Below are positions 1 to 13,459 of a stretch of 64,000 nucleotides of DNA, piece by piece (the stretch's first letter is position 1; every line of letters starts with the position of its first letter). The notes under the pieces are model-generated. The model made no database searches. It was given only the letters and a program-made list of their open reading frames with translations, and was not told the DNA's origin. Both the position numbers and the translations under genes were made by a program. The stretch is from Batrachochytrium dendrobatidis JAM81 (taxonomy: Eukaryota; Chytridiomycota; Chytridiomycetes; Rhizophydiales): NCBI RefSeq assembly GCF_000203795.2, contig NW_006281099.1, positions 1,352,690 through 1,416,689 of the forward strand. The letters run 5' to 3'.

Positions 1-339
1 TTGTACACTGTCGTTTTAGCAGCAGTTGTCACATGCTAGACGTTGATCATGAATTTCTGAGCACATATCGAAACAATTGTCATCAGACAATTTGAATAAT
101 GAAGTTTAAGCATAGATTTGCTGTCAATGCACAGATCTATGAATTGAAACTTAAAACTTGTTGAATCTAGCGAGTAATGTGTTGGTTGATTATAAAAACA
201 CTATGTTTTGCAAAAGAATGCTCTGATAGATTGGACAATGAGTGTAGATGAATGCATGTGTTGTTCAGTCCGATCCGATTGAATTCATAAATCAATCGAC
301 GAGTCTTTACCAACTCTTGCCATCCAACAATAAACTGAA

Positions 340-1475
340 ATGACAGCCATTCGACGTTTTGTAGCAGACGACCTATTCAAATTCAACAACATGTGAGTGC
401 CAGTAACAGAATAACAACCCATAGAATCTACTGAATTCAAATCAATTCCTATGTTCATTCAACGACTCTTGATGGATGAATGCTTGATCAAACAGTCTGA
501 TTATAAACGGTTTCAGATGCTAACCTATTCAATTATAAAGCAATTTGGACCCTCTTACAGAAACAGTATGTCGATCTTGCTGATTTGAGCTTACATTGAA
601 ATCCTTGATCTGACTGCTCTATTAAACCTGAAATGCTCGACTTGCATTCTATATCATCTAGTATAACCTGTCATTTTATCTTGGATATCTTGCTCAATGG
701 CCTGATTTGTGTATGACAGCGGAAAATGCCAACGGCACACTCATGTCCTACAGTATGTACCATCGATTATACATGTGTTTATAAATTCATGGAAACCAAG
801 CTATTTCAAGTCGATTGAATTGACCCACCTTTATCCTTGTCAACAAGTTATTGGAAAGGCGGAAGGACACGATGAGCTATGGCATGGACATGTTACAGCA
901 CTCACAGTTGCTCCTGAATTTAGACGGTTGGGTTTGGCACGAACACTCATGAACTTTTTAGAGCGAGTATCTGAAAAAGTGTAAGTCGATCTAATGCCAA
1001 GATGCTAGTGGTTCATGGTTTAATTCAATGCCAGCACATCTTGGTTGATGTATGGATATATCTTGGTCAACATATTGATGCCTGCTGCGTCTATTCGTAT
1101 TTTTATTTTATAATAATTAGCTACAATACCTACTTTGTGGACCTGTTTGTGCGGTCTTCAAATAGTCTTGCTATCGGCATGTATGAAAACTTTGGATATA
1201 CAACATATCGACGTGTACTGGACTATTATACGGGACACGATCCAGAAGATGCTTTAGGCAAGTTGAATGCTCGACTCTTACTCTATACCTTTGTTTGCAT
1301 ACACTGTTATAAATGTATTTATTATTTTGAATTTGCCCTTTAATGGGTACCTCGAAAGGCAATGCTAACAAATTAAATATAAATAGATATGCGCAAAGCA
1401 CTGCCACGAGACGTATTCAAAAAAAGTATTGTACCACTCAAGCACCCGATTACGGTAGACGAGTTAGAATGGTGA
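340..1475 (+). CDS. NAA20: NatB N-alpha-acetyltransferase catalytic subunit (Naa20/Nat3)
   Basis: Catalytic GNAT subunit of the NatB complex, which acetylates protein N-termini starting Met-Asp/Glu/Asn/Gln co-translationally at the ribosome. Six exons are readable: 340-392, 541-565, 662-752, 848-980, 1121-1257 and 1387-1475, giving 175 aa (human Naa20 has 178). The N-terminus MTAIRRFVADDLFKFNNI, the segment NLDPLTET, the block WHGHVTALTVAPEFRRLG (acetyl-CoA-binding R/Q-x-x-G-x-G/A region) and FVDLFVRSSN all match the family closely. The end KHPITVDELEW then a stop is also typical. Intron 5 has a GC donor (TTTAG|gcaagt), which is needed to reach the final exon in frame. The auxiliary subunit Naa25 is not in this window. 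Family assignment is firm; exon ends are by eye. Confidence 0.93.
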
Positions 1476-1655
1476 AAAGTATAACCAGGATCTAATTTCC
1501 TGCATGATTTGATTCATAAGCTACCATCAAAGATAATACGGCATGTTGGTTGTTTTGAATTGATTCACTTGCTCTGTATAACCATGAGCAATTCATTTAT
1601 GGTTGGGATTAGCTGGATAGTATTGGAATAAATTGCACGGTTTCAAGAGAAATAG

Positions 1656-4020
1656 CTACTTGCCTGAAATCAAATCCAATTTTGCATCTGGATATGTAAT
1701 GACCAGAAATATACGAGTACCATAGTGGGTGGTAGCAACAATCCATGTATCCTTGGATACTTTCATCTGAATTTCGTTCAATCCCATTTTTGAACTATTA
1801 CAAAATACACTTGGTTAGCTCAAGTTGAATTTATCAGCCAGGCTAGCGTCGATCTTGTATTTAAATTTGAATTAAACTGGACTCTACCTCGCCAAATCCT
1901 CATTCAATTGACCAATGGCAACGGCAAGATTCGATGTAATTGATAGTAATTTGGTAGTGTTAATAGACAGCTTGACTGCCAGCGTCAATGAATTGAATGT
2001 GATGAATTTGAAAGAATACTCTGGAGACTCGGTGCTATTTAAAAGATCCACAATAAGCCAGTATAATACACAACCACATACTTGTCAGTTCATACATTTG
2101 CACATCAAGAATTTAAACAGCCGGAAAAATCATTACATGTTTTTTGTGTAGTCCTGATATGCAGAAACAAGTTTTTCAAGCAGCGGCATGGATATCTGAT
2201 CAAATCGAGATTTTAGCTGTGTGTATATGGCTGGATCCAATAATGCTCGAGCCTTTACAGGATCCGATAGATCAACAAAAATGGCAAAAGTAATATCATC
2301 CTGGAACTAATCGAATCAATTTTTACATAAGCATGGCAAGTGTGGTGTAAGAATACTACACTAGTAATACAGTAAACAAATTTAGAACTATAATACAGGC
2401 TATTGTAAATCAATAAGTACCTGATAGACGATCAGTCCAAATGGTTTCAGATCTTCATCAAGATATACTTTTTTGATGTCAATAGGAATGCTTGAAGTAT
2501 AAGGATGTTCGGGGCCCACCAAGAATCCAGAAAATGCGCGCTGCATCGATTGTGTAGCTCTAAAAAATGGATTAAATGTCGAGTTTGAAATAGCCGTGGT
2601 ATGTGAAGCCAAAACAATTGGTTTACTATCGATAATAGCCTAATTGGTGCAAAATATAAATCCGTCAAGCAATTCCAAATTGAATATGCACATGACATCA
2701 ACACATGGTTAATACAAAGCAGTGCATTAATTACACGACTCGAGCAGATGTGGTTTGATTTGATAGCAAATGCAGACTTGCCTCTCCCTTTCGCTTAATT
2801 TGATTAACCAAACCGTCATAGATCTTTCCAGTTTCTGGATCAGTTATATAGTCATAAAACGTGTGCGTATCTGCAGTATTGGCTAGTCCACTCCAAAGCA
2901 AATGATGCCCATAGAAAAGACATGTTTTTGATATAAAATCAAACGACGATTCCATCTCACTGATAGCAGTGATTATGCTGAGATAAAGCGATTTTTTCAA
3001 TGGAAGTCGGTGTATGCCTAAACGATTACAAAGTTAGACTATATCTATAATTGATCTAAACCCCACACCTACCATTTAAACTTGAAAGAATATCCAAAGA
3101 GCCAATTTTAGACACACTGTTAATGTAGGTAGAAAAGAATGAATCAATGACATCCTTGAACAAAGCTGGCGAGTCCGTATATGTTTTAGAAACATGACTA
3201 AAGCTTTTAAAAAACATCTAAACATAAAAAGTGTTGGAATCCAAATGAAAAAAGTATAAAACGGAAGCAACAAACACTAATATGACTGCTGTAAACATAG
3301 ACTATGTCACTATAAACTCAAAAGAGCTCAACACAGGCAGTTGCTTTCTGCTTGAAAAATACCTTGAAGCGGGCATATGATCGTGATAAAATAGAGTATA
3401 ACACATTATTTGGAAGCTCGTTATCTAGATACTCGGCAAGTTTTCTGCCATTTGCTTCAACAGTGATTCTTGTGCCAAGTCTCATTTTCTATATGTATAC
3501 AGTAGAGTGACTGTTAGCTGAAGCAAATTGATTTGAATGCAAGCATGTTCAAGCTGATTATAGATTCCGATTTTTGATCATCCAAGATACCAATCGTCAT
3601 GTAGAGCTTGAATAAAATCACACTAGTGTTCAACATAAATGGCATGCGCTGGTATTTGAAATGATAAACCGAATCGTCAAGAGTCTGGTAAAGCATGAAC
3701 CGTACCACATAAATCCAGTATCTATCTTCCATTTGCAGCATCAAACTTTTTGTTTTCCTAGTGCAGATAACCTCACATGGTGTAGAAACGGGAAATGTCA
3801 GGGTGAAGCTAGCCATTGCCTGCAGTAATCCCACTTGCTTCAACTGTGCATTAAGAGGTGTATTGGGTGGATAGAAAAAGCATATCTGCTGGGCAGCACC
3901 GGCAGCATCTTCACAAAAAGGTTTAGCTGAATCAAAAATAACAAAACTAGTAAGAACAGGCGGGACAGTAATTTTTTGAGAGTCGAAAGTCTTGAATGCA
4001 GACATGGGCGACAATCCCAT
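1656..4020 (-). CDS. CCZ1: Vacuolar fusion protein Ccz1
   Basis: Subunit of the Mon1-Ccz1 complex, the guanine-nucleotide exchange factor that loads Rab7/Ypt7 on late endosomes and vacuoles. The first exon, from the ATG at 4020, carries a longin-like start (PPVLTSFVIFDSAKPF, then FFYPPNTPLNAQLKQVGLLQA), which parallels human CCZ1 LLSFFIYNP...FYHP...VGLCEA. Later exon blocks on the minus strand are near 3490-3370, 3210-3080, 3020-2735, 2640-2420, 2305-2160, 2060-1890 and 1800-1656. They include FYGHHLLWSGL, VYLDEDLKPFGLIVYQ and a final WIVATTHYGTRIFLVI. I could not close the junction between the first exon and the block at 3490 in frame, so that boundary is uncertain. The Mon1 partner is not in this window. 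Family assignment rests on collinear blocks across the whole protein. Confidence 0.85.
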
Positions 4021-6035
4021 GCAATGGAAGTATCGTTGGCTGCAGTTTGGATTGAATGTGTCGAGATGGAATCAATCTTGGCTCATCACAAACAACTCCT
4101 CAGGCGTATCAGTTGGAATCTTGAATTTGGACTGCATTCTGTTGGTGATTCTTTTGGATTCAAACATGCCAGCACTAAGCTTGTTGTGAATGCAGAGTCT
4201 CAAGTATCAAATCTGGAGCATTCCCTCAATGGAAAATAAAATCAAACGTCATTTTAATAGGAACCAGTGGGTTCAGAATCCATAGTTGCACATTTAGGTT
4301 ATGAAATTCTGTTTTTAGTAGAGATTCTATGAAACTGGTTTTGCATGTTGTTGTGATTTTACGGCTATAATCAACGCGGTGCTTGACAACTAAATTTGAG
4401 ATTTCAACCAAGGCTTCATTATACCAGATTAAGATTAGAAAGTGAGAATGTAACAAGCTTAGTTTTGCTCTTGATTAAACTTTGTAGATATAAGCGCATG
4501 CTAGGTATATGTCACCATCTCCTACATCAAAAACTGCAACTCCTGAAACAGTGCAGGCCAATAAAATAAGCATATCACTGCATACACCAATTGAAAATGG
4601 TCACGTTTGACCTGATAGTTGCTGTGCATTATTTTACGTATCCAACTCGAGTTACTTGGGCCGGGTTCTCCACATGACTCCCACCTGCACTAATAGCTAC
4701 TTGCATGTGTTGTTGGAATTGCTATTTTAATTTTGCAAGTTGCTATAAAAATATTGCTTACGTGCAATAAGTTTGTGGGCAGGTCTCTACTACGGAACTG
4801 GCTACTGCTGCTTATGTCACCATGAAAGGATATACCAACTAAATCTAGAGTAAATATGCCCACCTGTTAATCAGCCTGTATACTAGTTTTTCCAGCTATG
4901 GATTACATCACTATCCAAACAATACTTTATTTTTGGGCTTTTACTTGGGTCAACCACCACTATGTTTTCATGGCAATAGACCCTTACTCAATTACAACCA
5001 TTTTTAAAATTGCATCGTGTAGTCACATATTAGACCAGCCGATCAATAGGTGAAGATATTTCTTTAGACTTAGTCATGTTGATATATTCCCTGACTGTGT
5101 GACATAACCATTAGCAGTCAACCCCATATTAGAAACTTGTACCACGTGCGTAATTAAAGCACCACGCGGGAAAATGAAATGGTCTAGAAGAATTTGGCGT
5201 AGGATTTTTAGCTTTTTCGACCTGTTGACGTGATCCAATCCACTGCCCAATGAACACGAAGAAAGCACGGGTAGTTGTTGATATTTTCAGACCAAATGCA
5301 ACACGAAAGAGGCAGTAGTAGCATGTGCGCAAATGACTAGAATAAAACTTGATCTTGACTGCGCTAAGTCTTTGTATAATTGGACATGTATAATTTGGGT
5401 GGGAGTCGCCAATAAAACTTATAAACTCGTGTATCTCCCAAAGTTGAATACTGCTACAAACTCGAGCAAATCCATCACAAGTCTATTGCAACCAGTGCAC
5501 ATCTCGCTCATTGTCGTGTACGATACAAATTTTGATTATCTTGCTATACCTGCATTGTGGTTCAGCCCGACATTGCCACATCGAAACATCAACCTTTTCA
5601 ACACAACTTGGCTTAGCCTATTCGCTCCTGTTGCATCCTTTGCACACCCGCATTGTTTCCGCCTCCGCCGCGTTTGCCTTGTTGCTTTTGTATTAAATCG
5701 TTCTTTCCGCCCCGTGTGGTTCTTCTGCTTGCCACTGGCTACTTGACTAATACAATAATCCAGATCTAGTGATATTAGAATTCATTACATACAGAGAAAT
5801 TCATTCGACATCATACCTGATATCAATCTGCACATCTTACAAAGTGCACACTGTTCTTTCCCCGCCCAACCCCGACGCTGCTTCCTACGTTTACCTCGGA
5901 CACTCTTCCGTCCAGCAGTAATCTACTATTCTAGTCAACCTCGAAAGTCTGCTGGTGTACAAGAATCACACTATTAAGCCTTTCAATATCTGTTCGACTC
6001 CGCCAGACTCCTCTTGAACGCTAAATAATTACCAA
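4021..6035. other. Intergenic region, no gene supported
   Basis: About 2 kb between the CCZ1 start and the first exon of the Zn2Cys6 gene. Short ORFs occur on both strands but none has family-like motifs or joinable exons. The last 300 bases are pyrimidine-rich (for example near 5630-5700 and 5860-5920), which would suit a promoter or 5' leader of the downstream plus-strand gene. No tRNA, tandem repeat or member of the dispersed repeat family was seen. Confidence 0.5.
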
Positions 6036-9000
6036 ATGATTGGTGTTTTACCTGACTCGGATGAAGCATTAACAATGGGCAGTCCTGACCTGGTAAAGTA
6101 GATCTTATATACTTGCTTTATTCTTTTTGAGAAGTACCGGACAAGAGTATCCAAATTGTTCATTTAACCCGAGGGGGTATTTATGAACTGCATAATGGCA
6201 TTCATCTGACAGACAAGCACCTTTACCCCTATGATAGGATAATGGTCCACATGAATTTCCAAAATGGGGTTGCTTGGAGTTGTGTCAGTTAAAGCAACTT
6301 GGATGGATATCAAGTAGCCAGGGATATTCATAAGCGGCCTGTTTATTTTGGATTGGCTGCAGTGTTTGATACATTTATCCATGTCCGCATCATTACTGTG
6401 CTTTTTGTATAAACCAGACTGGTTATTTTGTAAATCACTAACTTTGGTTTAATCTAAACTTGAATTAAAATTGCACTTGTATTGCTCTGCCTCTTGGACT
6501 GAAACTGGGACTGTCTGCAATACTATAAATCCACATTAATATCATGGGATTCTACTATTGCACTTTAACCCTTGCCAATGCTGCTATATAATTGCTCGAT
6601 TGTGCCTTGATCTGTTCAAACATACAGTATGCGCGTCTAGAACATTATGCACAAAATCCTAGTTCTGCTCCTAACCCATATGTAGTCACTTCCCATCTAC
6701 GTCTTGCTAATTCTGGCCAAGTAGATTCTTTAAATCATGCTTTGTCATTTCAGCAACAGCCTTTATCTTTATATCCACAACTATCCTTTCAACAGGGTCA
6801 GCAACAACCGTTACAATACACCCTCAACCCAATTCAAAACTCATTCCAGCAATCATACCAGCCACAGTATCCATACCAACTATCTCAGCAGATGCCACTT
6901 TACCAACAGTTCCATATCTCATTAGACGAACCTGTGGCTTTGTTTCCATCTGCTACCAGCGCGATATTTGGAATGCGTGGGTGTGCTTCTAAAGCTGCTA
7001 CATCGACTCTTGATATGACTACTAGTCTAAGTGCCACTACAAGCACTTCATCATCCACTTCTAATTCTAGTAGCAACACTACTGTCAAAAATAACCCGAC
7101 TAATTCTAAATCTGTTGCAAGTCATAATCATCACATCTCTTGTGTCGAGTCAGGCACATGCACCTGTGGATTGATGTCTGTTGGATCATGTGGTATTGAT
7201 AGTCTCGACTTTCATATTGCAAATTCAATGACTTCACCACATATGACACTGGCTAGTCTTGTCCCAATCGCATCTCAGACCAGCTATTCCAACCAATTGT
7301 CTGATATGACATTGTTTACAAGCCCCGCCACAAACTCCTTGTCTGAAAGTGCTTCTAGTGCCATTTCCATAGACACTCTTCCACTCATAGCTGATATCAA
7401 TACAACTACCTCGGCTGATATTTTACAATCTAGTGCTGCCGAGAGCATAAGCGCGTCCATGGCTTGTTCAGCATCAGTTTCGGCATTTATGTCGCCATTA
7501 ATATCAAGCAGCAGTTTATGTTTAAGCTCTTCTGATGAGTTACTGTTTTCACAGCCACCCCTGGACTCAAGCAACCAGTCAGAAAATGGTTTGCTACTGT
7601 CAAGCGACCTTTCTGCTCAGAATCCCTCGTCTCTTTCTCAGCAAATGCTACAAGAGCAAGAAAAGCAACAGAAGGAGCAGCAGCAACGATCGGAGATGCA
7701 AAAGCAAACTCTGAGAGCACTCGACTGCAATGCACTTCGTCGACATTCAATTGCTGCACCGTTTGCAAAAATGTACAGCTACAATCAAGCTATGGCTGCA
7801 AGTATGCACTGCACTCCTGCTAGAAATTTTGTGCAAGGCCAACATGGACTTTCATCTGGTCATGACGAATGGCAATCTGATCGTAGTCCATACCAGACAT
7901 ACGGAAACTGTGCTAGTCAACATACTAGTGCTCCGCTGTCAGCTGGTTTAGAAACTCCCATGTCGCTGGAGCTTGATCTTGAGCGTGTGCATGATATGAA
8001 TGACTGCAATGGCATTGCTCAGTCTTTATCACTGTCCCCAGAGCTGAGTTTTCATCAGCTACAACTGCATCATCAGCTACAGTCTGCATTGAACCTTCAA
8101 CAAAATCAACAGCAAAGTCCATTGGTGATGGGATCACAGCTTAGTAACTCCAACAGTGTATTCTCAGGCTTTGGCTCGCATGTATCCATTTTAAATCAGC
8201 GAAATGGTCAAATCCCAACATTTACTTCGCCCAACTCTTCTCAAATTTCTCCAATTGACGGAACATCCTTTTACGAGTATAGCTACGACCCTGTTATTGA
8301 TGCACATGTGGGTCCTTTTGGTCCTGGATTTTCTGGCGCGAGTGTATTTGCCGATATGCCCTCACAAATATACATGAACTCTGTTCCACAGTCTTTAGGC
8401 CAAATCAATCCTCAGATGATCCATCCAGGAAATTTAGCCTATGCGCAGGATCCAGAAACTAAAACAATACAGAAGATCCGATTTCAGAAAAAATCAGAGC
8501 AGCTATCCCAACACTCTTTACATTGTCTACAGTCTTCAGCGCCATCTTCTAATGCAGCTACAACTGCCACATTGTTTGGATCGCCGCCACTATCAGCTAC
8601 AACATCTCTAGACTCCCCCACATCTTGTTCTTCTCCCGAGTCTTCAACTCAAGAATCACCTGCACCGCTTTCCAAGTCGGCTCCTATAAAATCGGTTGTA
8701 GTTTCTGATGAGCGTGGTCATCCACAACGCAAGAGTAGTCGTGGTAGATCTAGTGCTCCACGCGGACGACGACACTCTGGCATGCGTGGTTCAGCTAAAC
8801 GCATGAACGCCACAACCCGTTCATCCAACAATCCTCTCTTTGAGTCTACTCTTGATTTTCCCACCTTGTCTTCATCCATTTCCACCACTGCCTCACTCAA
8901 GCCTACTCTTTCAGGTGCCATGGTTCACAATGGTCGCCGCGTTCAAGTCAAGGTCGCCTGTGTAAATTGCAAATCCGCGTGTAAACGCTGTGATAGCCAA

Positions 9001-9186
9001 CGGCCGTGCGCTCGATGTGTTCGAATCGGCAAACATGATACATGCACAGATGCTCCACGCAAAGAGCGGCGTGCAAGCGTTCCACATGAGACGGATCAAT
9101 CTTTGTCAAGAAGAGCTTCAATTGCATGCACTGGTATTGGTGCCGAAACTTTGCATGCCACTGCCGTTCGGTTTGATGATGTCTAA
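6036..9186 (+). CDS. Gln/Ser-rich transcription factor with C-terminal Zn(II)2Cys6 cluster
   Basis: Putative fungal-type sequence-specific transcription factor of 871 aa. The long open frame has no in-frame ATG near its 5' end, so I infer a short first exon, 6036-6092 (MIGVLPDSDEALTMGSPDL). It joins in phase 0 across an intron (gtaaag...catacag) to 6628-9186. The first 750 residues are low-complexity, rich in Gln, Ser, Thr and Asn, as in activation or condensate-forming regions. Residues about 797-825 form a binuclear zinc cluster with spacing C-x2-C-x6-C-x5-C-x2-C-x8-C (ACVNCKSACKRCDSQRPC...), followed by the basic stretch RKERR. In most fungal Zn2Cys6 proteins the cluster is N-terminal; here it is near the C-terminus and no fungal-specific middle-homology domain follows. 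DNA target unknown. An Arg/Ser-rich basic patch near 8700-8810 may help nuclear import. Confidence 0.82.
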
Positions 9187-9841
9187 GCTGAAGCAAGTGA
9201 TCAAAATGAGTTGGATGGAAATTGTAAATTCAATCTTACATCCAACTCTAACTCTACACCATTCATGTAATTCTCTATTTTTGGAGTACTAATCCATTCA
9301 AACATTCTACTCTTATACTCATTAAGATGAAAATCACTTTTTGAGTTTAGATCTTCCTGTTATCACTTTTTAATCGTAAAGTTTTTTTGCATTTAATTCC
9401 ATCTACGCTTGATGTGCAAAAACTACTTTCTGTAATTATTTTCCCTCACTATAGTTTGATTAATGTTGGAGCCTTTATCATTATTGTCTAGCATTTGTTT
9501 TTTGGATGGTATAATCCCTTTTTGTTCTAGTTTTATTATTTTTACCCACTTTTTCATTTTTACCTTGATTTTTTTGGACACGGCTGTTGAAAGGTTATTT
9601 TATTTTTTCTCGATCCCTAGGCGCTATTCACGAGCCATACCTATTTTATTGAATAAACCTTAAATTTTTGGAAATACGTGTGCATTGGGGTTTATTTCAA
9701 ATCATGCTGCTTTGTAGGCGCAGATGTACCTATGACATGGAAAACAGATCAGCTTAAAGGATTGCAGCAACAAGAATCTTTCGAGTGTTTAGAATATAAA
9801 TGCCGAGCCTTTCAAATTGTACTGTAAACAAAAATGCATAG

Positions 9842-12609
9842 TTAGGCCTTGTACATTTTTTTAATGTCAGCGCTATACTTGCTCAACACCTCGGCTCGTT
9901 TGATTTTTTGAGCTGCTGTCAGGTATCCGTTCGATGGGGTCCACTCATCAGCAGTGAGTGTGATGGCCTGAACTATTTCGGCTGGCTTGAATCCAGCAGA
10001 CTTTGCCAAGCGCTTGAAATCATCCAATACAGCCGTCACCACCTCACGAGTCACACATAGCTCAGTAAGATCAGCAGTAGTGGCGCCAGCAAGTTTCAGA
10101 CCCACAGCATGCTCGCGAATATGCTTTTCAGAAACAACAACAATACCTACAACAAAGGATTCCAAAGGATCTGCATGGATACAAAGATTGAGTGAAAACA
10201 TGGACGTTTTGTAAAGCGCTTCGAGTTTTTCGAGAGCTACGTATTCGCCATTGTTGAGTTTGACCAAGTTTTTTTTGCGATCAATAATTGAAAGAGATCC
10301 ATCTGGATGCCACTCGCCAATATCGCCCGTCATAAACCACCCATCAGAAGTCATAGATTCGGCTGTAAGTTGTGGTTGCTTATAGTAGCCCTTCATGATG
10401 GATTTACCACGAGCCCAAACCTCACCACGAGGATTGTTTTTGGGATCTTGGGGAAAAGGAGTGTAAGCAGTGTCGGTAACAGCAACTAATTTGATCTCAT
10501 TGCAAGGAAAAGGTGCCCCGACATTGCCAAGATTGGTGACATCTCTCATATCCTGAATAAACAAAGTACTACACAATTGGTAGTGGTGTATAAGAATCAA
10601 TGCATAGATTAACAGCTATATCATGGACAAAATTTTGCAATGACATCTAAAAGCAAACAAGTATAAACCATACCCGCAGGTCTCGGTAAGTCCATAACCT
10701 TGAATAACAGGACAGATACAAATTGATATAAACTTTTGAGTATCGGGGGCCATAGGTGCACCTCCAGAAAGTGCCAGCTTAAGACGACCACCAGTCTGAT
10801 TCTGCACGGTATGAAATACCAAAGAATTCAAAAATCCAGTGGGAAGACCCATCTGCATAAGCGACCATTTTAAATGAAATGCAAGGTCAAAAACAGCCTT
10901 TTGTGTTGGCGGTATTTCTGCCAGTCTTGCTATAATTCCTTTGCGGATACTAATAGTTATGGTTTAATCAAGTTTGCATAGATTAGATTAGAGTTGATTG
11001 CAGGTGAAATATGCAGCACATGAAATATGTTGAGCAAAATTTACGTTTCCCAAACAGCTGGAACACCAACCATAATAGTTGGACGAAGCTCGCGGATATC
11101 ACCCTTACAGTTGCGCACGGATCCATCAGAAAGGGTGCGAACACTTCCGTATCCAAGGGACGCACCAGCCAAAATACAGATATGCTCGACAGTGAATTCA
11201 AGAACGTGTGCGAGAGGCAAGTAAGCAAGATAAACAGTATTGTTGTCAAGATAGGCATGTTGAGTCTTGAAACCACTGACGGCTATATTTGTACAGATAT
11301 GACAGTTTCAAAGTCAAGTTAGATTGTAAATCAGTTTAGCATTATATCTCCAAAGCTAAAGAATTTTGGCAGTGCAGATATTTTGGACATGCTATTTCAA
11401 AATGTAGTGATATGGTATAGCAACCAATCTATTGAGTAAAAAGCTTAAACTTACCAGCAGAAATCAGATTTCCATGCGATAGCATGACACCCTTTGGATT
11501 TCCTGTTGACCCAGACGTGTACATGATGCAGCACAAATCTTCAGGAGTAGGTGGAACAGGATCAACAGGGTTATCGATGCCAGTACGCCGTAATTCATCC
11601 ATAGTATACAGATGAAGATGCGAATGAGCGGCCTTGATGGCAGAAATGTGTTCTTTTGTAGCATTTCCGGTGTAAATAATGTTGGTAAGAGTAGGTGTTT
11701 TGTCGCCAATTTTCTTGATCATGGGAAGCAAATCTGCTTGAGTAAAGAGAGTGGTGATTTCGCACTCATTGACGGAAAATGTCAGGCCTTCTTCACCAAG
11801 CGTATCATAGGCAGTAGATAAGGTTATGCTTTGGGTGAAGCAGCCATGGGCCATGAGCATCCAGTCACGACTAAACCCATCAAATCATTCAAGATATTTA
11901 ATGTAGAAAGTGTAAAAGCGTGAGCAAAGACATGCAACAGATCTAGAGCACCGAATATATGTAATCTAGTCTTGGACACAGCTTGCAATATCAAAGTGAT
12001 CGCCATGCGGATCAATTGCCAAATTATGCCAGCAAGAAACCAAGTCATTGACGGACATGGTCTGTGACCATATACTCTAATCAAACCCATTCAAGGTTTT
12101 CTATACGGCACAATAAAAACAAGGACACACCTGGTAGAAGCAAAGATGGCAACTTTAGAGTGAGCGGAGAGACCTAGTTTACGCAATCCAGCACCAATAT
12201 GCAGGGCATCTTGCGCACACTGTCTGTATGTCATCCATGAGAATTCTGATAGTTCAAAGTACTTCCAGACCTTTTTTTCAGTCGTCTCGACACCACCAAC
12301 AGTCTTGGTGACCATCTTCTCCTCCTCAACGACACGAACGACTTCACGAGAGCCGAATAGAGGCTGAGAAGGAGGAAGACGAGCAGCATTATATTTGAGC
12401 AACTCGTAAAGGGTAGTGATCTCTGGGTTTAAGGTTGCTATCAGAGCATCGGGAGAGTGATGAGAACGACGAGGTCGTCCAGCATAGTTGCCATCAGCAG
12501 CACCGACTTCAACAGTAAGTTTACGAGTTATTAGTGAATGGAACATCAGTCCAGGAATAACAACTCCTACAATGACCCATGCAGCAAGATCAATAAAAAC
12601 TTGACCCAT
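9842..12609 (-). CDS. ACSL: Long-chain-fatty-acid-CoA ligase (ACSL/FAA family)
   Basis: Activates long-chain fatty acids to acyl-CoA using ATP, for lipid synthesis and beta-oxidation. Five exons close in frame: 12609-12131, 11870-11455, 11282-11045, 10949-10674 and 10568-9842, giving 711 aa, the usual size. A hydrophobic N-terminal segment (about residues 5-27) suggests an ER, peroxisomal or mitochondrial outer-membrane anchor. Motifs in order: WMTYRQC, the AMP-binding P-loop [18 protein letters not shown], the A5-type motif [37 protein letters not shown] and [21 protein letters not shown], all diagnostic of long-chain ACS. The last junction uses acceptor tgtgtag so that TETCG runs into [12 protein letters not shown]. 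The 88-codon ORF at 11824-12090 overlaps intron 1 and is not coding. The C-terminus KKMYKA has no obvious PTS1. Confidence 0.93.
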
Positions 12610-13459
12610 AGCTGCGAGAACTGTAATATAAAGAACGAGGGTCGGATCTCGAGTTTTTACGACTAGTAAACGGTGTGCAAGATGTACGCTTTAACAAGCG
12701 ATTGCACATGGTTAATGTTGAAACCAGCTGGAATTCAGGACACTTGCTAATAGTATTTTCATCTCCAATCTAAATATGCTGAATAGTCTGAATATGAATG
12801 CAGCATGGTCAGACTATTGGGTCGAGCATTCAAATGGCAATCCATTATTCCTGACACCAGAACAGTTTCGCAGCCAGCACGCCCAATTGCTTCATCTGTT
12901 GCTTTTCAACCCTAATTTCATCACCCTAATCGTGTACTCCGCTTAGTGGGCGTATAATTGCTATATTTATAGAGAATCCCCTCGTATTCATGTCTGCGAT
13001 CACCACTTGTATCAACTTTTACCAACTGCTCGAGTTTGTTATTATTTTGGACAAACCCTTGCAATAGAGCCGTTTGAATTGATATCCTCTTGTCCAAGCC
13101 ATCTACTTTTGCAAGTGTTGATTATCAGTGCGCTTCATACGATTGCTTCCTGTCCGCTTGGTTGAATCGGTAAGTATCGATGCTCATGTATTTTCAAGCC
13201 ACCTTTGGATAGTTGCCGAGCTGGATTGGTTAATCTCCAACATTAAAGCTCGTTCGTCAGACGATTTCACCTGGTGGAGTCGACTGATGTCATCCAATTC
13301 TAAATGACATTCCGTCAGCCCTTGTCAGGACTGTCAATGGTTTAAACGAGACCAACCTTGTATTGATTTGATTCCCAGCATCGTTGTAGTTGTCAATCAT
13401 CTGTTTTACTGACAATCTCATTTATAATCATGCCATCAAGGCCAATCTACTGATAGTTT
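12610..13459. other. Divergent intergenic region (ACSL / 1367-aa protein)
   Basis: About 850 bases separating two divergently transcribed genes, so it should hold both promoters. The half nearest 13460 contains a TATA-like TATATTTATAG near 12962. I see no ORF with coding character, no RNA gene and no copy of the dispersed repeat. Confidence 0.4.

Noticed and set aside
1002..1407. ORFs on both strands within NAA20
   Set aside because: They read through introns; only parts coincide with true exons.
5333..5746. 137-codon plus-strand ORF upstream of the Zn2Cys6 gene
   Set aside because: No motif, no joinable exons, and pyrimidine-rich composition typical of a leader.
11824..12090. 88-codon minus-strand ORF inside the acyl-CoA synthetase gene
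   Set aside because: It largely falls in intron 1; joining 12131 to 11870 restores the enzyme in frame.
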